Positions 59,477 to 64,000 of a stretch of DNA of 64,000 nt are shown one piece after another. Positions within the stretch are counted from its first letter, which is position 1. Each line of letters begins with the position of its first letter. A model generated the notes under the pieces. It made no database searches, was not told the DNA's origin, and was given only the letters and a program-made list of their open reading frames with translations. The stretch lies in NCBI RefSeq assembly GCF_963678635.1, contig NC_087070.1, positions 12,374,539 to 12,438,538 on the forward strand, given 5' to 3'. The translations under genes and the position numbers were made by a program. Source of the stretch: Symsagittifera roscoffensis. Lineage: Eukaryota > Xenacoelomorpha > Acoela > Convolutidae.

Positions 59477-62400
59477 AGAGATGGCTTAATTGATCGAAAA
59501 AAAGTTGTAACCCAAAAAAGTATATATTCCGGTTTGCTAACGCTTGCTAATCGCAAGCGTAATAACGGTTCCAACGAAGACACCTCTCAAAGAAGAGCAA
59601 CTGCAACGCCCATATCCCACGGGACAAAAAACTTCATACCCCCCTCCTCGCGAAAAATCAGCGCATATGAAAAGACTGTTTTTGAAAAGAGGGTGCTCAG
59701 AGCCGCCTTGCGCACTGCACTCGTGTTATTCTTACTAAATGTCCGTTCCCTGCTGCCGCTGGATCTAAGGGATATGTAGAGAACTAAAAACAGCTACTAC
59801 TTCCTGAAACAACCAAAGCACGCTCCCTGAAAAAACTAGAAGAAACAGTACAAACCAAAAACTAACATCTACTACTACCAGCACAAACTACAACAAGTAC
59901 ATCAACTAATAACACTTCAGCCAGACGACCAAACCGAAGCACTTCTAAACTCAAGCATTAACAAACTATTCAGCAACCACAAGAAGACGAGGAGAAATGT
60001 TGGCAGCTCATACGCACCTTGAATGGAACACGACCCAAATATTCGATTCCATTTACACTATCTCTCTTAGCACCATAGCCAATGTTTTCAAAACTCAACT
60101 CCAAAGAGAACTCAGAAGACTAAAAATGATGCCAATTTACAATGCATCCCAATTTTATGCTGAAGAGATTTGAATAAATCTATCTGAATAGTTCTATACT
60201 GTCAAGTCGCGTACTGTCGCATTTTATCTGAATGCAAGCGTCGCGCCTTTCCCGATCCTTCGGTCGGCCCAGACAGGCTCACAAAAGTTCATCTGAAGCG
60301 TTTGAGTGACAGTGCCTCTCAATAATTGACGTAAGCAACCAACTTAAATCTGCGATCTTTAAATACCTTCCACACGGAACACTGCCATGCGACTACTGCC
60401 TTTAGCAAAACCCAGACAGGACGCCATTCTTCCCACAGTATACAGCCCTATATATCTACAAAGGTAAGTACTAAGAAAACTTTAGCAATTTTCAAACCCC
60501 TCCATTATACCTGATTGAAAGAACAGCCCTGCATTCCATTAACAATGTACTTGCCTTACTAACTCTAATCAAGGCTTCAACCAGAAAAGATCCCATAAAA
60601 CTGTACTTGCAGCCTGTGATCTCTCTGAAGCATTTTACTGCGTAAACCACCACGCCACTATACACATAGTCGAACATGACCTTTTTCCAGACTCAGTCTG
60701 CTGATGACACGCAAAAAGTCTTTTCCAATCATCTCTCCAAATCTAGGATAATCAGCAGCGGAATCCCCCAAGGATCAATTATCGCCTCGAAGCTTTTCAA
60801 TTTCTATACTAGCGACTCACCAGCCCAGCCCTTCTACAAACCGAAGCCATTTATCATGCACAGCCGATTTTAATACAGTGCTGATTTAAATTAACCGGAC
60901 AAAACGCGATAAACTTGAAATTTAAAACGCGTTTTTCTCAAATTAGGTTGAGTTTAGGTGAAAATTTATGAAGACAAAACTTGCTTAAAATTTTAGCAGA
61001 ATTAATATGGTGTAATTTGTTTTGCAAAACTCGGGCCCAAAATTTTACCCCAAAAATGGGTCATTTTGGCTTTTCTTAGTTAATCAAAAATTACGCCAAA
61101 AATAACGAGTCGATCACAGACATATTTATATCAAAGTGAGCCCCTTACGTAGCCCAACAAACCGAAACAAATTCTCCAAAACATTGTATGAACTAATTTA
61201 TTTTTGTTTGATAGACAAAAAAGGTCTTTTTTACTATATAAAATACCCACTTTTGATTTAAAAACATTTTTTAAACGTTTTGCAATTTTTTTTTGGAGAA
61301 TATACCCTTCTTAAAGTTTATTGGGCTACGTAAGGGGCTCACTTTGATATAAATATGTCTGTGATCGACTTGTTATTTTTGGCGTAATTTTTGATTAACT
61401 AAGAAAAGCCAAAATGACCCATTTTTGGGGTAAAATTTTGGGCCCGAATTTTGCAAAAACAAATTACACCATATTAATTCTGCTAAAATTTTAAGCAAGT
61501 TTTGTCTTCATAAGTTTTCACCTAAACTCAACCCAATTTGAGAAAAACGGGTTTTAAATTTCAAGTTTAACGCGTTTTGTCCGGTTAATTTAAATCAGCA
61601 TTGTATACATCCAAAGACCAAACAAAAGCCTCATTTTCATTCCTCTCTATCAACTTCATCTTCCATTTTTTAAACAAAAAATTTGCCCTGGAACTTTCTT
61701 CTCTATTTATTGTCACGCTTCTTCCCTGATTCAAAGAACATTTAGGAGCACCAACCCCCTCCCCCCCAATCAAAATCCAAAATAGTGAACTATCAGGTTA
61801 TCTAATCGGACTTAATTTTGACCATTGTCTTAAATACTCCGACTCGGGCCATTGACATTGAATGAAATCCATCTTCCCCAAATATTCGCTACTGAACTAC
61901 CCTCAACCGAAAAGCCCGCTGCAGCCTATCACATCGTGCCGGCTACTGTCAACTACTTAATTCATGCCTCAACAGACTCAACCAAAATACCATATCCATG
62001 TCCAAAGTTCTTCAACTCCTCTTTGGACACTAACCACCTGTTCTCCTGCCCCTATAAACTGCCAATTTGACTTAGCTCTCGTACCGATCCTGTCCAGTCC
62101 TGCTATTAAACCCAATTCCCATTTGACAGCTTGATGTCTCGCCGAAAGATGCGAAGACACCAGAAGCACTGACACATTCACTCATTCCCATTGACACAGC
62201 AGGTCTCCATTAACGAACACCGAAATAACCAATCGCACTGCGCCAGAGAGGCAACAAAAATGAAACGGTTCAGGCAGTGGATGACCATAAAAAAATAAAA
62301 ATCCGTAAAGGTCGTTATAAGGAATATCCTAAAATATTTCTAACTTCTTCAAATTCTTCTTCATTCGAGCTTCCTGGGATTTGGCATTAGTTCAGTCGAT

Positions 62401-64000
62401 TGCCAAAAATTAACAAATAAAAGCAATAGCAGGAAATAATCTAATTGTGGCATCTTTTCAGATTGTTTCGAAGATGCATGAAAACATTTTGCATTTGAAT
62501 GGAGACGACACACTTACTGCTTGGTTTCCGTACGTATTGTCCCTTTGCCTATCTTGTTTAGAAAGAGCGTGTTCTAGACTCGCGGCCGCCTCTTTCTCCT
62601 CTATAGAACACTCTGACTCTGTCTTCAGGAAGAATATCTGGAGCACCAACTGGAAAGGCATCCTGCAAATCGGACACGAACTGTCATTCAGTTTCATCTT
62701 CATCGCACAAATGGAGCAGCAAGTCAAATGTCTACATGGCAGAAGCACCGAATCCCTCAAATGAACAAAACTTGACAAACAGATAAAAATTGTGGTATGT
62801 ATGATAGATTTATTCATGTGTAAACAATTAGTAGCAATCGAGCTAACTTTTAATTTCAAAGAAAAACTACATGGCCCTAAAGCTCTCTGAAATGCAATTA
62901 CAATTTTCGATTGGCTCTTTGTTAATTTTACCCCAGTTGAGAAAACATGATCAAAAAGGTAAGTTTTTCATTCCGCTGGGAAATTTAACACAGAGGCGAA
63001 GCTGCGATTCGCAAACACTAGCGACAACACGACAAAAAGCAGCTCTAGAAAAAGCAATAAGAAAAAATAAAAACAAGCCTCGAGTTAGTAAACATTCGGT
63101 GACGTCTCGGACTCGAGCCTACGACCTAGAAATTTTTAGTCCCACGCACTAACCACTCAGCCACGGACGCTTAATTTATAACGAACAATAGCCACAAATA
63201 AAGCCGAGAACAGATGCTATGAAATTTCCAATGCTACAGACACACACGTGAACAGTTTTAATAAACACTTTTTATTGCGAGTTCGGTTAGAAAAAAGATA
63301 AAGGTCGTACTAAAACATTAGCTGCCGGCTAGTGTAAAAAATAAAATCCACTTTGGAAACTAGAAATTGTTCACATTTCTATATTTGCAATTTCGCAATT
63401 AAAAAGCGCAATTTTCCTTGCTGTTAGAAAACAAATTTGAATTGAACTTAGAAAGTTAGCACATTCAAACCGCGAAAAAACCACAACAGTCAACAGATGG
63501 TCAGAAAAAGGAACGTGAAAATCATCGCTGTGAAAAATGAAAGTTAAAACCCACTTTCAAAATTATAAGTCGATCACCTTTTTCGTAGCATTTCTACTTT
63601 AGCTGTTCGATAGTTGGCGTTTGTTTCCTTTTAACAAAGGAAATGAAGTGATTTAAAAAAAATCAAAAGTAAAACCGCAAAAATCAACTTTGAGCGTAAG
63701 CAAATTCTGAGACTTTCTAAAAAATTCTACGTTCATTGACTCTTAAAAGAGATCAAGAAATCAATCAAAATCAGCAGTTGCTTGGCTGATTTTGAAAATT
63801 GGAAAATTTTTGAAAATTGGAAAAAAATTTTGTGTTCATTAGAAGTTTTTTTTAAGTGTACGCCTAGCTCGCATTTAAGGAGTGTGAAGGAAGCGCTGAT
63901 ACTATGTATCAAAATATACACTAACATTGGTTCCTCCAAGCACATTGTGCAGTCCAAACTGGGGGACTTCGCACGGGAGGCAATTGCATCCTCCTCTGCC
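47603..64000 (-). CDS. RING-type E3 ubiquitin ligase resembling MGRN1/RNF157 (5' end off the window)
   Basis: Predicted E3 ubiquitin ligase: its RING would bind an E2 enzyme and direct ubiquitin to substrates in the cytosol. Six exons on the minus strand (63926-64000, 62518-62755, 52401-52630, 51878-51938, 49625-49688, 47603-47868) have GT-AG borders and compatible phases throughout, giving about 310 residues to the stop. The RING is split by an intron: 'CTMCLEEP' in one exon, then 'LLPCRHLTCCSICAMKM' and 'SSCPICRMPFQLVLQI' in the next, a C3HC4 pattern. The 'CRHL' and 'CPICRxPF..LLQI'-like wording is that of MGRN1/RNF157. After the RING the chain is Ser/Thr/Asn-rich and probably disordered. 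The N-terminal MGRN-type domain would lie to the right. The large 9.9 kb intron houses several transposons. Confidence 0.8.
48285..48491. mobile_element. MITE, 207 bp, in the last intron of the RING gene
   Basis: The ends are GGCTCTTTTCCAGTTTC and GGGGGAAACTGGAAAAGAGCT, with near-perfect 8 bp flanks TAAAAACT (48277-48284) and GAAAAACT (48492-48499). It is the same family as 4227-4440 and 19590-19803. Confidence 0.88.
49625..49688 (-). CDS. RING-gene small exon (64 bp)
   Basis: The acceptor is TTTGGTTTTCAG and the donor ACG|GTTAGC. It encodes 'NSRVQEDYQETVTPLLQTKQ', then N and one base. Phase 0 in, phase 1 out, matching its neighbours. Confidence 0.7.
50653..51110 (+). repeat. 'Gcgcgatata' repeat family, copy 2
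   Basis: ATTGTTCCGACTTTCGTATC start, GACAATTAACGCGCGATATA core and CAGGGCTTCGCCCTGATACG hairpin. The block order is the same as at 32617-33165. Confidence 0.78.
51262..51560 (-). repeat. 'Gcgcgatata' repeat family, partial inverted copy
   Basis: The words TGCTCGTATCAAGGGAAAGC and GACGAAATAAATCGCGCGG appear in opposite order and orientation to copy 2. An AAAGTCGGAACAAAAATG word at 51328 and 50560 is the inverse of the family start, so these may be its terminal repeats. Confidence 0.55.
51878..51938 (-). CDS. RING-gene small exon (61 bp)
   Basis: The acceptor is TTTGTTACAG and the donor CAT|GTAAGTTC, both strong. One base completes Thr from the previous exon, then 'EEKDQLRNENIQCYPAIVAH'. It ends in phase 0. 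It was found from splice signals and phase alone; it is too short to stand out otherwise. Confidence 0.72.
52401..52630 (-). CDS. RING-gene exon, Ser/Asn-rich linker
   Basis: The acceptor is TTTTTCTTCAG and the donor CAC|GTAACT. It begins 'ESGRVPQGMLRLPIGIVICP' and ends 'LLPYKPADN' plus two bases. The apparent stop at the end is created only by reading through the donor. It joins to exon 62518-62755 in phase 0 across a 9.9 kb intron. Confidence 0.75.
52988..53137. repeat. 75 bp tandem duplication
   Basis: CCGGAATGAAGCATAAAACC starts at 52988 and again at 53063, with only a few differences over 75 bp. It lies in the large intron of the RING gene. Confidence 0.95.
53297..53371 (-). pseudogene. 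tRNA-like sequence (SINE or pseudo-tRNA)
   Basis: Minus strand: GATTGGCACTTAGCCTAGAG (A-box-like) and GTGGGCTCGAATCTGACC (B-box-like), followed by a run of 12 T that would stop RNA polymerase III. The cloverleaf is not clean, so no anticodon is assigned. Confidence 0.5.
53684..55010 (-). pseudogene. FLYWCH / MULE-type transposase relic
   Basis: Reading minus, 55006-54797 gives a FLYWCH zinc-finger-like stretch ('YNSYTYYRKRELTNSVHWEC', later a C and 'GRVCEIV'). 54527-54183 gives a MULE transposase core ('FPQTEIKGCCFLFSQAMYRK', 'DKDFKLSIRLLTSFAFAPLL'). 54175-53850 gives the downstream 'TTNIALEGFRRRFEAI' stretch. These pieces are in different frames with stops between. Known family: Mutator-like DNA transposase that cuts and pastes the element. 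It is dead here, in the large RING-gene intron. Confidence 0.8.
55208..55430. repeat. tRNA-like 223 bp palindrome
   Basis: Two tRNA-like sequences face each other. Left: ATGGCCAAGCGGTCCAAG with GTAGGTTCAAGACTCC. Right: the reverse complement, with GGAGGCTCGAACCTAC. Arms of about 105 bp are joined by a short loop near 55319. The arms include ATGTTATAACATGC, itself palindromic. A-box and B-box elements are on both strands, so each arm could be a pol III unit or part of an inverted SINE pair. Confidence 0.85.
55431..56570 (-). pseudogene. BEL/Pao integrase
   Basis: 56371-55955 carries 'CVTCRKRKAITVKSIMADLP' (zinc-binding region), 'GVEYVGPYYVPF' where the usual catalytic Asp is Glu, and 'LTTRAVHLEVVPPLDTSSC'. 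55943-55542 carries 'HHGGSWKRLVRSVKRVLHDI' and 'RDLEALAP'. The chain ends in 'DLVWVIESDIPRAYYPLALI' near 55431-55540. It is homologous to the relic at 2630-3400. Confidence 0.85.
57123..57392 (-). pseudogene. BEL/Pao RNase H
   Basis: 89 open codons: 'LPRSYFTEPVDRIELNLFGD' with the catalytic Asp, 'DVFCVIGFLRARL', 'FGKARFAIEKALSIPKLELQ' with the catalytic Glu, and 'VNIFVDK' at the end. This is one of the better preserved pieces. Confidence 0.85.
57489..58362 (-). pseudogene. BEL/Pao reverse transcriptase
   Basis: Fragments in order: 58362-58057 ('SLTDQIKSWYELESYGAFKQ' and 'DACFSADKRALSIL', the pro-RT junction), 57925-57629 ('LLVGPDIIQNLMFVLLRFR'), and 57737-57489 with the YMDD catalytic box at 57687-57698 ('KKFYMDDFLESFENIEQAVK'). 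Frames overlap, showing at least two shifts. Confidence 0.85.
58680..58840 (-). pseudogene. BEL/Pao protease fragment
   Basis: One frame reads 'QKLVICNGASTHSWVSASVA', the retropepsin start. The catalytic D-T/S-G-like triplet appears as N-G-A with the Asp replaced, followed quickly by a stop. It is inactive. Confidence 0.6.
58850..58995. repeat. ~77 bp tandem duplication inside the BEL/Pao element
   Basis: GCGGCATGAGTGGAAACAGA begins near 58850 and again near 58927, followed by the same TTTGGTTTAGATTCATGTTG text. A GATGTTGTTTACTT word is then repeated several more times to about 59050. Confidence 0.85.
59108..59341 (-). pseudogene. BEL/Pao gag nucleocapsid fragment
   Basis: 77 codons with 'HAHWVCAVFKEK' and then 'KLCFACLNGNHSFSNC', a CX2CX4HX4C zinc knuckle preceded by the Cys-containing spacer typical of BEL/Pao. 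The upstream gag is missing. Confidence 0.75.
59414..59482. repeat. (GA)n microsatellite
   Basis: An almost pure GA run of about 68 bp at the 5' side of the BEL/Pao remnant. Confidence 0.97.
59940..60875 (+). pseudogene. Non-LTR (LINE) reverse transcriptase, first part
   Basis: Plus-strand pieces: 'EKCWQLIRTLNGTRPKYSIP' (60000-60050), 'PSVGPDRLTKVHLKRLSD' (~60260-60315), 'HKTVLAACDLSEAFYCVNHH' (~60590-60655, catalytic region) and 'SGIPQGSIIASKLFNFYTSD' (60760-60820). This is the fingers-palm order of a LINE reverse transcriptase. Stops and shifts are frequent. It is cut at 60875 by a foldback element and resumes after it. Confidence 0.8.
60876..61603. mobile_element. Foldback Tc1/mariner-type element, 728 bp
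   Basis: It starts CAGTGCTGATTTAAATTAAC and ends with the inverse, GTTAATTTAAATCAGCATTG, flanked by TA at 60874-60875 and 61604-61605. Two arms of about 290 bp (to ~61165 and from ~61310) are almost perfectly complementary around a ~145 bp spacer. There is no transposase. CAGTG termini and the TA duplication are typical of Tc1/mariner-type non-autonomous elements. Confidence 0.9.
61780..62110 (+). pseudogene. LINE C-terminal part after the insertion
   Basis: The frame 61852-62070 and neighbours carry 'NSSLDTNHLFSCPYKLPI' followed by 'DLALVPILSSP'. This resembles the Cys/His stretch near the end of LINE ORF2. The element appears to be the same one interrupted at 60875. Confidence 0.6.
62518..62755 (-). 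CDS. RING exon: remaining zinc ligands
   Basis: The acceptor is TTCATTTGAG and the donor CA|GTAAGTG. It encodes 'DSVLLPCRHLTCCSICAMKM' with C-x-H-x2-C-x2-C, then the CPIC pair, 'MPFQLVLQI', then a Glu/Ser-rich stretch ending 'NTYGNQA'. It ends in phase 0, as the next exon requires. Confidence 0.85.
63104..63170 (-). pseudogene. tRNA-like sequence
   Basis: Minus strand: GCGTCCGTGGCTGAGTGG (A-box and D-arm), then GTAGGCTCGAGTCCGAGAC (B-box and T-arm). A short T-run follows. It lies in the intron that splits the RING domain. It is preceded on + by a GGCGAAGCTGCGATTCGC word also found near 52695, suggesting a SINE body. Confidence 0.55.
63926..64000 (-). CDS. RING exon 1 of 6 in window (partial, first Cys pair)
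   Basis: It is open from the window edge: '...EEDAIASRAKSPSLDCTMCL' ending 'EEP' plus two bases AT, then donor GTTAGT at 63925. The following exon supplies G, completing Met. It contains the first zinc-binding C-x2-C of the RING. Confidence 0.8.

Noticed and set aside
62447-62764. Plus-strand ORF of 105 codons
   Set aside because: It is antisense to the RING exon, which has zinc ligands and matching splice phases.

Overview
The window is nuclear DNA of an animal. It is AT-rich, its genes are split by GT-AG (and one probable GC-AG) introns, and it is loaded with metazoan-type transposons (BEL/Pao, Ty3/Gypsy, LINE, MULE, Tc1/mariner foldbacks, Polinton-like remnants). A betaine/choline/carnitine (BCCT) transporter with animal-style introns suggests an aquatic, probably marine, invertebrate. 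I cannot place the phylum from sequence alone. Most of the long open frames are transposon debris or translated satellite DNA, not host genes.

Three host genes can be supported. (1) 4742-5590 (+): an intronless 281-codon ORF for a Gln/Asn/Pro-rich, probably disordered protein with a PPPY motif. Its function is unknown. (2) 17516-28900 (-), with a candidate first exon at 31553-31621: a BCCT-family transporter of about 815 residues in 7 exons, frame-consistent through its last five introns. (3) 47603-64000 (-): the 3' part of a RING-type E3 ubiquitin ligase resembling MGRN1/RNF157, six exons with matching phases; its 5' part lies beyond the right edge.

Layout: 1-2630 shows nothing recognisable. 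2630-3400 is a BEL/Pao integrase relic. 3937-4609 is a three-deep nest of ~210 bp MITEs with 8 bp target duplications. 4742-5590 is the Q/N/P-rich gene. 5640-7260 holds more MITE debris and a retroelement C-terminal fragment. 7262-7461 is an assembly gap. 7462-12900 is a decayed Ty3/Gypsy element. 13181-13738 is a 186 bp satellite, followed by a tRNA-like sequence and a duplicated 250 bp repeat. 17.5-31.6 kb is the BCCT gene, whose large introns hold a 53 bp satellite, MITEs and a foldback element. 31.6-36 kb is mostly unassigned. 36.3-42.3 kb is two tandem copies of a broken Polinton-like segment (integrase, capsid-like genes). 42.4-45 kb is unassigned with one imperfect duplication. 45.0-47.1 kb is a GATG-type satellite. 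47.6-64 kb is the RING gene, whose ~9.9 kb intron carries a FLYWCH/MULE transposase relic, a tRNA-like palindrome, a BEL/Pao element and a LINE split by a Tc1/mariner-type foldback.

The three host genes show no obvious functional link. The dominant theme is layered transposon insertion into introns and intergenic DNA. All coordinates come from reading the sequence by eye; no alignment or database search was run.
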